Of a stretch of 32,584 bases of DNA, positions 16,787 through 25,212 are shown piece after piece. The notes beneath the pieces were generated by a model that was not told the DNA's origin, searched no databases, and saw only the letters and a program-made list of their open reading frames with translations. Position numbers and translations under genes: made by a program. Location of the stretch: positions 1-32,584 of the forward strand of contig JAPKAB010000026.1 of the NCBI GenBank assembly GCA_028825475.1, in the 5' to 3' direction. Source of the DNA: Ascidiaceihabitans sp. (GTDB lineage Bacteria; Pseudomonadota; Alphaproteobacteria; Rhodobacterales; Rhodobacteraceae). Positions within the stretch are counted from its first letter, which is position 1. Every line of letters starts with the position of its first letter.

Positions 16787-17484
16787 GCGCACTAGACGCC
16801 CACCTGATGATCGTGGACGATGACGAGCGCATTCGCGTTTTGTTACAAAAATTCCTTATGCGACATGGCTTTTTAGTAACTGCAGCACGTGATGCAGCCC
16901 ACGCGCGGCGCATCCTCACCGGCCTTGATTTTGATATGCTCATTCTGGATGTGATGATGCCGGGAGAAGACGGCCTATCATTATGCCGATCAATCCGCGA
17001 GACCAGCCAGACGCCCATCCTGTTGCTGACAGCCAAGGGTGAAACCGGAAATCGGATAGAGGGACTTGAAGCAGGCGCTGACGATTACTTACCAAAACCG
17101 TTTGAACCAAAGGAACTCCTTCTTCGAATTAACGCAATCTTGCGCCGTATGCCTGAAACACCTGCTGAAGACTCAGTTCCAAAAATTCTCAATCTTGGCA
17201 GCATCCGCTATGACCTTGAGCGCGGTGAAATGTGGCAGGGTGAAAACCTGGTCCGCCTCACTGCAACAGAAATGCAATTGATGAAGATTTTCTCTGCAAA
17301 GCCCGGGGAACCGATCACCCGAAACAAACTAGTAGAAGAGCTTGGCCGTGATCGCGGTCAAGCACAAGAACGTGCTGTCGATGTCCAAATTACTCGCTTA
17401 CGTCGTAAAATCGAAACGGACCCCAAGCAACCGCGCTACCTACAAACGGTACGAGGGGCTGGCTATATGCTGGCTCCCGACTGA
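16783..17484 (+). CDS. petR: OmpR/PhoB-type response regulator, PetR-like
   Basis: A 233-residue two-domain response regulator. In the receiver, acidic residues Asp12-14 (MIVDDDE), the phospho-acceptor Asp56 (ILDVMMPGEDG), Thr83 and Lys105 (DYLPKPF) are all present, so phosphorylation is plausible. The C-terminal winged helix (about 135-233) ends RYLQTVRGAGYMLAPD, typical of the OmpR class. No histidine kinase gene is nearby. AAGGAG precedes the ATG. The four-base overlap with petP implies translational coupling. What it controls here is not shown; in R. capsulatus PetR was studied in connection with the adjacent bc1 operon. Confidence 0.85.
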   Translation: MSALDAHLMIVDDDERIRVLLQKFLMRHGFLVTAARDAAHARRILTGLDFDMLILDVMMPGEDGLSLCRSIRETSQTPILLLTAKGETGNRIEGLEAGADDYLPKPFEPKELLLRINAILRRMPETPAEDSVPKILNLGSIRYDLERGEMWQGENLVRLTATEMQLMKIFSAKPGEPITRNKLVEELGRDRGQAQERAVDVQITRLRRKIETDPKQPRYLQTVRGAGYMLAPD

Positions 17485-17599
17485 CCAAGCGCCGAACCAT
17501 CTAATCGTCATCTGGTATGAAGCCTGGAAGACAGTTATAATATTTAAGTGTTGGCAATTTTGACCCGCACCATACTCGCAAATTAACAAAGGCCGCACG

Positions 17600-17842
17600 A
17601 TGATCGATACCCCAGTGACTGAGATGAGTTTTGAACAAGCGATGGCTGAGCTAGAACAGGTTCTGGGCCAACTTGAACGCGGTGATGTAGCTTTAGATCA
17701 ATCCATTTCGCTGTATGAGCGCGGCGCTTTGCTGAAAGCCCGTTGCGAGACCAAACTGAAAGAAGCTGAAGAAAAGGTTGCAGCGATTACTTTGGATGCA
17801 GACGGCAACCCAGCAGGTTTGAAACCTGTTGAAAGCCTCTGA
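17600..17842 (+). CDS. xseB: Exodeoxyribonuclease VII small subunit
   Basis: Small helical subunit (80 residues) that binds several per XseA in the ExoVII single-strand nuclease. The family pattern is clear: MSFEQAMAELEQVLGQLERG, then ALDQSISLYERGALLKARCE and KLKEAEEKV. AAAGG lies seven bases before the ATG. Upstream, TTGACC at 17560-17565 could be a -35 box, with only a poor -10 after 17 bases. It heads the common alphaproteobacterial order xseB-ispA-dxs. The xseA partner is not in the window. Confidence 0.95.
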   Translation: MIDTPVTEMSFEQAMAELEQVLGQLERGDVALDQSISLYERGALLKARCETKLKEAEEKVAAITLDADGNPAGLKPVESL

Positions 17843-17847
17843 AACCA

Positions 17848-18714
17848 ATGTTTCGTAAACGTCTAACGGAATGCGCGGGTCAAATCCAAACGCACTTCGA
17901 CCGAACCCTTTCTAAATTGGATAGCCTGCCCGTTGTTGACGCAATGGCGCATGCCACCAACGGCGGCAAACGACTGCGTGGGTTTCTTGTGCTGGAATCT
18001 GCACGCCTGCATGGCATCGATCCTATATCCGCGATCTGGCCTGCAACAGGGATCGAAGCCTTGCACGCATATTCTTTGGTTCATGACGATTTACCCTGCA
18101 TGGATGATGATGACTTGCGGCGCGGAGAACCAACTGTTCACAAAGCTTGGGATGAGGCCACTGCAGTATTAGCTGGTGATGCCCTGCAAACACTCGCATT
18201 TGAAATGGTAACACGAGTTGAAGTTGGAAATGGCGACGTCCGTGCCGACCTAGCCCTAAGCCTTGCAAAAGCAAGCGGCGTAAAAGGTATGGTTCTAGGC
18301 CAAGCGTTGGACATCGCAGCCGAAACATCAGCCATTCCATTGTCTCTTGAAAAAATTACGACGCTCCAGCAAGGCAAGACAGGTGCCTTGATAGAATGGT
18401 CTGCAACGGCAGGTGCGCGCATGGCCCAAAGCGACATCACTGCACTCTCGCACTACTCCCAATCGCTAGGACTCGCCTTCCAAATTGCCGATGATATTCT
18501 GGATGTTGAAGGCGACGCAGAAATCGTTGGCAAAGCGACAGGCAAGGATGCAGAGGCAGGCAAAGCGACATTTGTGTCGCTATTGGGTTTGGACGAGGCG
18601 AAACGCCGCGCAAGTGAACTGGTCGAATCTGCATCTGATGCGCTAAGTGTATATGGTAATGATGCAAAAGCACTGCGTGAAGCAGCGGCTTTTGTGATCA
18701 CTCGTAAGAATTAG
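17848..18714 (+). CDS. ispA: Farnesyl diphosphate synthase (polyprenyl synthetase)
   Basis: Condenses dimethylallyl and isopentenyl diphosphates to geranyl and farnesyl diphosphate, precursors of quinones and undecaprenyl phosphate. The first aspartate-rich motif is HDDLPCMDDDDLRRGEP (Asp80, Asp81, Asp86), the DDx4D form typical of bacterial farnesyl synthases. The second is FQIADDILD (Asp215, Asp216, Asp219). GGKRLRG near residue 40 binds diphosphate. At 288 residues the size fits IspA rather than longer-chain synthases. Five bases separate it from xseB and nine from dxs, so one operon is likely. Confidence 0.94.
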   Translation: MFRKRLTECAGQIQTHFDRTLSKLDSLPVVDAMAHATNGGKRLRGFLVLESARLHGIDPISAIWPATGIEALHAYSLVHDDLPCMDDDDLRRGEPTVHKAWDEATAVLAGDALQTLAFEMVTRVEVGNGDVRADLALSLAKASGVKGMVLGQALDIAAETSAIPLSLEKITTLQQGKTGALIEWSATAGARMAQSDITALSHYSQSLGLAFQIADDILDVEGDAEIVGKATGKDAEAGKATFVSLLGLDEAKRRASELVESASDALSVYGNDAKALREAAAFVITRKN

Positions 18715-18723
18715 GACGCCACA

Positions 18724-20652
18724 ATGACTGACCGCCCAAACACTCCGCTTTTGGACACCGTACAGCGCCCAGCTGATATGAACCAAATGTCTGATGCCCA
18801 ACTGAACCAGTTGGCACAGGAAGTTCGGTCTGAAACAATCTCAGCTGTTTCGGAAACCGGTGGGCATCTTGGTGCGGGTTTGGGTGTGGTCGAATTGACC
18901 GTTGCGCTTCATGCAGTCTTTGACACACCAAAGGACAAAATTATTTGGGACGTGGGTCACCAATGTTACCCTCATAAAATCCTAACAGAGCGCCGTGATC
19001 GCATTCGTACACTCCGTCAAAAGGATGGCCTAAGTGGCTTCACCAAACGCAGTGAATCGCCATACGACCCATTCGGCGCAGCGCACAGTTCAACCTCAAT
19101 CAGTGCCGCACTTGGCTTTGCAGTCGCTCGTGATCTAGGTGGCAATGTGCCCGAAGGATTGGGCGACGCGATTGCAGTCATCGGTGACGGCTCAATGAGC
19201 GCTGGTATGGCCTATGAGGCGATGAACAACGCGGGTCATTTGGGCAAACGCTTGATCGTTATTCTAAACGACAACGAGATGTCGATCGCTCCACCTGTAG
19301 GCGCGATGTCTGCCTACCTCAGCCGTCTATATGCAGAAGAGCCATTTCAAGAATTGAAAGCTGCTGCAAAAGGTGCGGCAAGCCTGTTACCAGAACCTTT
19401 CCGTGAAGGCGCACGCCGCGCCAAAGATTTACTCAAAGGCTTAGCAGTTGGTGGGACCTTGTTTGAACAACTGGGCTTTTCATATCTTGGCCCAATTGAT
19501 GGTCACGACATGGATCAACTCTTGCCTGTACTCCGGACAGTTAAGCAACGCGCAACTGGACCCATTCTCATTCACGTCCTGACGAAAAAAGGGAAAGGCT
19601 ACGCACCCGCAGAGGCCGCCCGCGACAAAGGTCACGCAACAGCTAAATTCAACGTCATTACTGGCGAACAGAAAAAAGCGCCCAGCAATGCACCAAGTTA
19701 CACCAATGTCTTTTCTGACTACCTCCTAAAAGCTGCCGCAGAAGACGACAAGATTTGCGCCATCACCGCAGCCATGCCTGACGGTACTGGCCTAAACCTA
19801 TTCGCCGAACGCTATCCCAGCCGTTGTTTTGACGTCGGTATTGCAGAACAACACGGCGTAACATTCGCAGCCGCCCTTGCCGCTGGTGGAATGAAGCCGT
19901 TTTGCACAATGTATTCCACGTTCCTGCAACGCGGCTATGATCAAGTTGTGCATGATGTTGCCATCCAGCGGTTGCCAGTTCGCTTCGCAATTGACCGCGC
20001 TGGTCTGGTTGGTGCTGATGGCGCGACACATGCGGGGGCGTTTGATATCGCATTTCTAGCCAACTTGCCCGACTTCGTCGTCATGGCGGCCGCGGACGAG
20101 GCAGAATTAGCGCATATGGTTGCAACAGCTGCAGCATATGATGATGGCCCAATCGCCTTCCGTTTTCCACGTGGCGAAGGCAATGGTGTAGATCTTCCTG
20201 AACGCGGTATCCCGTTGGAAATTGGCAAGGGCAGAATGATCAAAGAAGGGTCAAAAGTTGCATTACTAAGCTTTGGCACCCGACTGGCTGAAGTCGAAAA
20301 AGCTGCAGAAAAACTCGCGGCAAAAGGGATTACCCCAACGATTGCTGACGCCCGCTTTGCCAAACCGCTTGATCGTGATCTGATTTTGTCACTGGCTGAA
20401 AACCACGACGCAATGATCACTATTGAAGAAGGCGCAATTGGTGGCTTTGGCAGTCATGTGTCCCAATTACTCGCAGATGAAGGTGTATTTGACCGAGGGT
20501 TTAAATACCGCTCAATGGTCCTACCCGACACGTTCATCGACCATGCGAACCCTTCCGATATGTATGCAGCTGCAGGACTAAATGCCGACGACATCGAGAC
20601 GAAAGTTTTGGACGTTTTAGGCATCGCCCAAATCGGTGCTGCGACGGCCTAA
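18724..20652 (+). CDS. dxs: 1-deoxy-D-xylulose-5-phosphate synthase
   Basis: Thiamine-diphosphate enzyme that joins pyruvate and glyceraldehyde 3-phosphate, the first step of the MEP isoprenoid pathway feeding IspA. Key regions are [17 protein letters not shown] (His79), the TPP motif from [18 protein letters not shown] (about 154) to NDN (about 183), and the transketolase pyrimidine domain with [17 protein letters not shown] and [14 protein letters not shown]. The 642-residue length is normal. AGGA lies seven bases before the ATG. It is last of xseB-ispA-dxs, and its stop overlaps by four bases the stop of the convergent reductase gene. Confidence 0.97.
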   Translation: MTDRPNTPLLDTVQRPADMNQMSDAQLNQLAQEVRSETISAVSETGGHLGAGLGVVELTVALHAVFDTPKDKIIWDVGHQCYPHKILTERRDRIRTLRQKDGLSGFTKRSESPYDPFGAAHSSTSISAALGFAVARDLGGNVPEGLGDAIAVIGDGSMSAGMAYEAMNNAGHLGKRLIVILNDNEMSIAPPVGAMSAYLSRLYAEEPFQELKAAAKGAASLLPEPFREGARRAKDLLKGLAVGGTLFEQLGFSYLGPIDGHDMDQLLPVLRTVKQRATGPILIHVLTKKGKGYAPAEAARDKGHATAKFNVITGEQKKAPSNAPSYTNVFSDYLLKAAAEDDKICAITAAMPDGTGLNLFAERYPSRCFDVGIAEQHGVTFAAALAAGGMKPFCTMYSTFLQRGYDQVVHDVAIQRLPVRFAIDRAGLVGADGATHAGAFDIAFLANLPDFVVMAAADEAELAHMVATAAAYDDGPIAFRFPRGEGNGVDLPERGIPLEIGKGRMIKEGSKVALLSFGTRLAEVEKAAEKLAAKGITPTIADARFAKPLDRDLILSLAENHDAMITIEEGAIGGFGSHVSQLLADEGVFDRGFKYRSMVLPDTFIDHANPSDMYAAAGLNADDIETKVLDVLGIAQIGAATA

Positions 20653-21503
20653 GCCATCTGATCTAACAACGATTGCAATCCTTCACGGTAGGTGGGGTGG
20701 ATCAGTTCCACGCCTAGCTCTGTCTTGATCCGGTCGTTGCGCACCTTCTTATTTTCCGCATAAAAACTGCGTGCCATAGGCGTGAACTCAGCATCCTCAA
20801 AGGCCGTCGCAGGTGGCACTGGCATCGCTAACAAGGTAGCGGCATGTGCAATCACGTCTTGGGGTGGTGCAGGGTCATCATCGCACATGTTATAGGCGGT
20901 ACCCGGATTGGGCCGTTGGATCGACGCCCACAAGATCTGCGCAATGTCCTCAACGTGGATACGCGAAAAAACCTGTCCCTCTTTGATTACCCGCCGCGCA
21001 GTCCCACTGCGTACTTTTGCGAAAGGACCACGACCCGGACCATAAATCCCTGCCAAACGAAAAATATGAAGTGGCAGCCCTGCGACAGAAGACCAATCTT
21101 CTTCAGCAGCCTTGCGCAACTGCCCACGTTTCGTTGTAGGATTTAGTGGTGTCATTTCATCGACCCATGCACCGTCAAAATTTCCATAAACGCCAGTGGT
21201 CGACAAATAGCCTGCCCACTTTAGGTTTGAACTTTTTCGTGTAATTTGATCGCGCAGTAAATTCAACGTCGGGTCCCCGTCCCCGTCTGGACCTGCCGAA
21301 ATTAGAATATGATCCGCCGCTTCAATCGCCGCACTCATGTCGCTGTCGGGCCATATCAACGGCTCCACACCTGAGGCCGCCAATTCACCCGCCTTTTCAG
21401 ACGTCCGCGTTGTGCCAATCACCCGCCAGCCCTGAGGCAACAAATGTTTGGTTAATTCACGGGCTGAATATCCGTGACCAAAAGAAAGAAGTGTATGTGT
21501 CAT
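20649..21503 (-). CDS. NAD(P)-binding Rossmann-fold (YeeZ-like) reductase
   Basis: A 284-residue protein with an N-terminal nucleotide-binding fold ([19 protein letters not shown], a GxGxxA-type loop), the epimerase-like segment [18 protein letters not shown], and [20 protein letters not shown]. It belongs to the atypical/extended SDR group often annotated as NAD-dependent epimerase; I do not see a clear YxxxK catalytic pair, as in YeeZ-like members. The substrate is unknown. It is convergent with dxs, sharing the CTAA stop overlap, and divergent from the broken methyltransferase gene 75 bases away. Confidence 0.8.
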   Translation of the reverse strand: MTHTLLSFGHGYSARELTKHLLPQGWRVIGTTRTSEKAGELAASGVEPLIWPDSDMSAAIEAADHILISAGPDGDGDPTLNLLRDQITRKSSNLKWAGYLSTTGVYGNFDGAWVDEMTPLNPTTKRGQLRKAAEEDWSSVAGLPLHIFRLAGIYGPGRGPFAKVRSGTARRVIKEGQVFSRIHVEDIAQILWASIQRPNPGTAYNMCDDDPAPPQDVIAHAATLLAMPVPPATAFEDAEFTPMARSFYAENKKVRNDRIKTELGVELIHPTYREGLQSLLDQMA

Positions 21504-21577
21504 AACCTATAGGTGCCGCGCCTCTTTGCTGAACGCAAGGGGTTGCGGAATTTACCACGGTGCGTTCCACTTCCTTT

Positions 21578-22204
21578 ATGACAACCAAACCTGATCTAGA
21601 TGGGGCATATAACCTCAAAACACCTGAAGACTCTCTTCGCCTCTATCGCGATTGAGCGAAAACATATGATGAAACCTATGCCAAAGAACACGCCTATATC
21701 ATGCACCAACATGTCGCGCGGGCCTATGTAAATGCAGGAGGCTTCCAGCCTGTTTTAGACGTGGGTGCGGGAACAGGATTGTGTGGACAAGCACTGCCTG
21801 AACGCGGGTTGGATCACGTCGACGCAACCGACATTTCACCTGACATGCTAGCAGTCGCAAAAGCCAAAGGAATCTACCACACCCTATTTGAAGGCGACAT
21901 ATTGGCTGGCTTAGAGGTTAAGGAAGACAGCTATGCAGGCATCACCAGTTCAGGAACCTTCACCCATGGTCACGTTGGGCCAGAGGCAATTGATGAACTG
22001 ATACGACTTGTTCGAAGCGGCGGATGGATCGTCATTTCAATCAACAGCAGACATTTTTCTTCGCATGGGTTTGAGGCCAAGTTTGCATCTCTTAGCAATA
22101 TTATTACCAACCTAGAATTTCGAGAGTTGCCGATTTACGCAGCCAACGGTTCAGGCGACCACGCCCAAGACACTGGCCTCGTCGCCTTGTTTCGAAAGGC
22201 CTAA
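21578..22204 (+). pseudogene. Class I SAM methyltransferase gene with in-frame TGA
   Basis: Translation from the ATG at 21578 gives 25 residues (MTTKPDLDGAYNLKTPEDS, then LRLYRD), a TGA at 21653-21655, and then continues in frame (AKTYDETYAKEHAY) into a SAM-binding domain with VLDVGAGTGLCGQAL, DATDISPDMLAVAK and a late GGWIVISINSRH. Related proteins, as I recall them, read YRDWAxxYD here, so TGA replaces a TGG tryptophan codon. Restored, the protein would be 208 residues. A shorter product from the ATG at 21701 (167 residues) keeps the SAM motif but lacks the N-terminal helix, and I see no good ribosome-binding site for it. Either a young pseudogene, a sequencing error, or a shortened gene. 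The stop overlaps the convergent crotonase gene by four bases. Confidence 0.75.
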
Positions 22205-22980
22205 CAGCCCTTCCAAACCGGATCACGTTTTTCGGCAAATGCTTTGGCACCCTCTAGCTGATCCTCTGATGCATACAACTTATCGACAGACGGCAGTTGG
22301 CGTTTCGTAATGCGGTTCATCGTATCCTGGAATTTTGAATCCTCAGCATCGCGCACAATCTCTTTGATCGCAGCATAAACAAGCGGGGGACCGGAGGCGA
22401 GCAAGCGCGCCAATTCCCAGGCGCGGTCCATCAATTGATCACCCGCAAGGATCTCATTCACAATACCCCACCCTTTGGCCTCGCTTGCATCGAACCAACG
22501 ACCAGTAAGCAACAGCTCCATGGCAATGTGATAGGGGATGCGCTTGGGCAATTTTACACTTGCAGCATCCGCGACTGTACCTGACCGAATTTCAGGCAAG
22601 GCAAAACTGGCGTGATCTGCAGCCAAAATCATATCCGCACTCAGCGCTAATTCCAAACCGCCACCACAGCAAATTCCATTCACTGCTGCGATTACAGGCT
22701 TGTTCAAATCACGCAATTCTTGAAGGCCGCCAAAACCACCAACGCCGTAATCACCATCCACCTCATCACCATCAGCCGCAGCCTTCAGGTCCCAACCGGG
22801 GCAAAAGAACTTTTCGCCGCCACCAGTAATGATAGCGACCCGCAGTTCAGGATCATCACGGAAATCAACGAACACTTTTCCCATGATACGGCTTGTTTCC
22901 AAATCGATTGCATTCGCTTTGGGACGATCCAAAGTAACCAGCAAAATAGCGCCTTCACGGTGTGTCTTAATCGGGTTCAT
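22201..22980 (-). CDS. Crotonase-family protein, carnitinyl-CoA dehydratase-like
   Basis: A 259-residue enoyl-CoA hydratase/isomerase-fold enzyme. The oxyanion-hole region is ITGGGEKFFCPGWDLKAA and AAVNGICCGGGLELALSADM. Two glutamates, Glu110 (GGLELAL) and Glu130 (FALPEIRSG), sit where catalytic acids are expected in hydratases such as CaiD. The overall look is closest to CaiD (crotonobetainyl-CoA hydratase), but the substrate cannot be fixed. Its ATG overlaps the stop of the upstream acyl-CoA synthetase by four bases, so the two are surely co-translated. It probably hydrates the enoyl-CoA made by the acyl-CoA dehydrogenase of the same cluster. Confidence 0.85.
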   Translation of the reverse strand: MNPIKTHREGAILLVTLDRPKANAIDLETSRIMGKVFVDFRDDPELRVAIITGGGEKFFCPGWDLKAAADGDEVDGDYGVGGFGGLQELRDLNKPVIAAVNGICCGGGLELALSADMILAADHASFALPEIRSGTVADAASVKLPKRIPYHIAMELLLTGRWFDASEAKGWGIVNEILAGDQLMDRAWELARLLASGPPLVYAAIKEIVRDAEDSKFQDTMNRITKRQLPSVDKLYASEDQLEGAKAFAEKRDPVWKGC

Positions 22981-24989
22981 AGGTCAGTTCCTCTTGGGGC
23001 AATACGGATTAAGGCATCCGCAGCAATGGCATGAGTTGGTGTGCACATCATTGGGTTGATTTCTACTTCTTCGAGTCTGTCAGCATGCGCAATCACATAA
23101 GATTGCAACGCCATTGTCCCCTCGACTAATTCATCGATATTTGCAGCAGCTGCACCCCGAAAACCCGAAAGCAAAGGGTATGTTTTTAAGCTTGGTAACG
23201 CGGCGCGAATAACTTCTGCACGGGTCGGGATAATAAAGGAAATAGCGTCTTGCATAATTTCCGTCAAAACACCTCCAGCGCCTATAGTCAGGATAAAACC
23301 ATGCGCAGGATCACGCACGACGCCAATCAGCATTTCAGCAACCGAACCTGTTATCATCTCTTCAATCAAGACACCTTCACCAGGCATGCTTTTGACAACC
23401 TTCGCCAGCTCAGCATGAGAGACATTTAATGCAACAGCACCTGCTTCAGATTTGTGTGCAAATCCTGTTCCTTTAACCGCGAATGGTTCAGCCAAAGCGC
23501 CAGCAGCTTCAACGTCTGCCGCTTGTTGTGGAACCCGCATGCCATAAGACGCCAACGCTGCCTTTGCGTCGCTTTCATTCAAAACAATCGCGTCTCTATC
23601 GACACCCGCAGGCAAGGGCACATCTGCAAACGAAACGACAGTAGATGAGGCAATTTCAGTCGCAGCAACTGCTTCACGCAAGCCGTTCAGTGGTGTCACT
23701 CCGGCAGCTAATAATTTCTGGGCAATATTGAGTGGCATCAATTCTGGTAAAGTCGCGACAACAGCAACTGGCCTGCCGCTCTTTTCTCGGATTGCAATCG
23801 CAGCATCCGTTGCGCAGACCCAGTCACTTGCATCTGTATGGGGATAATCCACAATCAACATGGTCATCCCGATATGCGGAGCAGTCATCGGCAACCACGC
23901 GCGTGTCATCGCTTCAGTATCACGCCAAATGTATGTGTTATAATCAAGCGGATTAGAGAGAGCCACCATTGGGCCTAACGCCCCAGACAACTCGATCTTT
24001 TGGCCCTCTGTCAAAGTAGGAAATATCATTGAAGTGTCATGCGCAAGATCTGCAATTAGACTAGCTTCACCACCCGAACAGCTGATCGACGATAACGTAG
24101 GGGCATCCAAGCGCCCATTGCAATGCAACACCATCAAAGTCTCAAGGAAGGCCGGCAAGTCGTAAACACGCCCAATACCTAAATGGCGCAACAGTGCATC
24201 CGCGCCAGCGTCGCTGCCTGCAAGAGACGCAGTATGAGATACTGTCGCTCGCTGGGCCTGATCGGATTTCCCAACCTTCAACGCAATCAATGGCACGCCA
24301 CGCTTATGCGCTTTACGCGCAAGCTCAGTCCACTGGGCAATATCTGAAAACCCTTCGATATGCAGGCCAATTGCTGTGACACGCGGGTCGTCTAAAAGTG
24401 AGGTAGCTATCTGAGCCTGACTGGTTTGCGCCATGTTCCCACAAGCAATCGTATAGGCAATCGGCAACCCACGCTGTTGCATGGTCAAGTTAATTGCAAT
24501 GTTTGAGGACTGAGTAAGGATCGCAACACCTGTTTCGACCGGCGTACATCCATGCTGGTCAGGCCAAAGCAACGCACTATCCAACGCGTTAACGTACCCA
24601 TAACAATTCGGACCCAAAAAGGGCATCTCACCAGCCGCATCTATTAACGCCGCTTGGAGATCAGCACCTGATGCATCCTCAGCAATAGCCTCAGAAAACC
24701 CTGAAGCAAAACAGACGGCCCCACCCGCGCCCATCAACGATAACTCACGCATCAACTCAATCGCAAGATGGCGGTTCACGCCCAAAAATACAGCGTCCGG
24801 AGCAGATGGCAGTGCAGCCAATGAAGAAACCGCTTTGACACCAAAGACCTCAATTTCACGTGGATGAACCAACCAAATATGCCCAGGGAATTTTATCTTC
24901 TGGCACTGAAGGATGATTTGCTCGCACCACGCCCCGCCCCCAACAACTGCAATGGAAGTGGGGCGTAACAGACGGGAAAGATCACGCAT
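22977..24989 (-). CDS. Acyl-CoA synthetase, ADP-forming type (acetate-CoA ligase family)
   Basis: A 670-residue protein that would activate a carboxylic acid to its CoA thioester with ATP, releasing ADP and phosphate. Domains in order: a CoA-binding Rossmann domain (residues about 1-130, from LLRPTSIAVVGGGAW), a flavodoxin-like ligase domain with the candidate phospho-histidine in VSHTASLAGSDAGADAL (about 250), and a C-terminal ATP-grasp domain (about 460-670) with FAVKGTGFAHKSEAGAVALN. Alpha and beta parts are fused, as in many bacterial members. The start is uncertain: an ATG at 24989 is preferred, with others at 25001 and a TTG at 25007, none with a good ribosome site. A perfect hairpin (24995-25014) and a 33-bp inverted repeat lie upstream. 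Confidence 0.82.
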   Translation of the reverse strand: MRDLSRLLRPTSIAVVGGGAWCEQIILQCQKIKFPGHIWLVHPREIEVFGVKAVSSLAALPSAPDAVFLGVNRHLAIELMRELSLMGAGGAVCFASGFSEAIAEDASGADLQAALIDAAGEMPFLGPNCYGYVNALDSALLWPDQHGCTPVETGVAILTQSSNIAINLTMQQRGLPIAYTIACGNMAQTSQAQIATSLLDDPRVTAIGLHIEGFSDIAQWTELARKAHKRGVPLIALKVGKSDQAQRATVSHTASLAGSDAGADALLRHLGIGRVYDLPAFLETLMVLHCNGRLDAPTLSSISCSGGEASLIADLAHDTSMIFPTLTEGQKIELSGALGPMVALSNPLDYNTYIWRDTEAMTRAWLPMTAPHIGMTMLIVDYPHTDASDWVCATDAAIAIREKSGRPVAVVATLPELMPLNIAQKLLAAGVTPLNGLREAVAATEIASSTVVSFADVPLPAGVDRDAIVLNESDAKAALASYGMRVPQQAADVEAAGALAEPFAVKGTGFAHKSEAGAVALNVSHAELAKVVKSMPGEGVLIEEMITGSVAEMLIGVVRDPAHGFILTIGAGGVLTEIMQDAISFIIPTRAEVIRAALPSLKTYPLLSGFRGAAAANIDELVEGTMALQSYVIAHADRLEEVEINPMMCTPTHAIAADALIRIAPRGTDL

Positions 24990-24994
24990 GGCGA

Positions 24995-25014
24995 CTAACA
25001 TTCTCAAATGTTAG
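24995..25014. repeat. Hairpin at the acyl-CoA synthetase start
   Basis: CTAACATT (24995-25002) and AATGTTAG (25007-25014) form a perfect 8-bp stem with a 4-base loop, six bases upstream of the preferred ATG on the minus strand. On that strand the loop is TGAG. It could hide or present the ribosome-binding region. Confidence 0.5.
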
Positions 25015-25016
25015 AA

Positions 25017-25203
25017 TGCCTCCGGCAGGGATATTCAGAAATAGAAGAAGCAACAGTTTATTAACCCTCATCTTATTATTTGGTGGTGCGGAACAGGCAG
25101 GGACGCAGATGGCCATAACAGGAGAAGCAATTGTGATTTTCAAGCGGGTACCGAAGTTTTTGATACCCGTTTCTTCTATTTCCAAATATCCCCGCCGGAG
25201 GCA
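25017..25203. repeat. Pair of 33-bp inverted repeats in the acyl-CoA cluster
   Basis: TGCCTCCGGCAGGGATATTC... (25017-25049) matches the reverse complement of 25171-25203 at 30 of 33 positions; similarity stops sharply on both sides. The 121 bases between hold a further hairpin, AAGCGGGTA (25142-25150) with TACCCGTTT (25164-25172). The whole 187-bp unit fills the gap between the acyl-CoA dehydrogenase and synthetase genes. I see no target-site duplication. Strings of the form GCCTCCGGCGGGGATATTT are, to my recollection, frequent between genes in roseobacters, so this is probably a dispersed repeat family. Open frames over it are not convincing genes. Confidence 0.8.
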
Positions 25204-25212
25204 CAAAGCCTT

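Noticed and set aside
17485..17599. Extra small gene between petR and xseB
   Set aside because: The only frame is an out-of-phase run from petR. The segment holds a possible TTGACC box for xseB but no coding signal.
21653..21655. TGA as a recoded or selenocysteine codon
   Set aside because: There is no selenocysteine-type motif, family members have Trp rather than Cys here as I recall, and TGA serves as a normal stop in this window.
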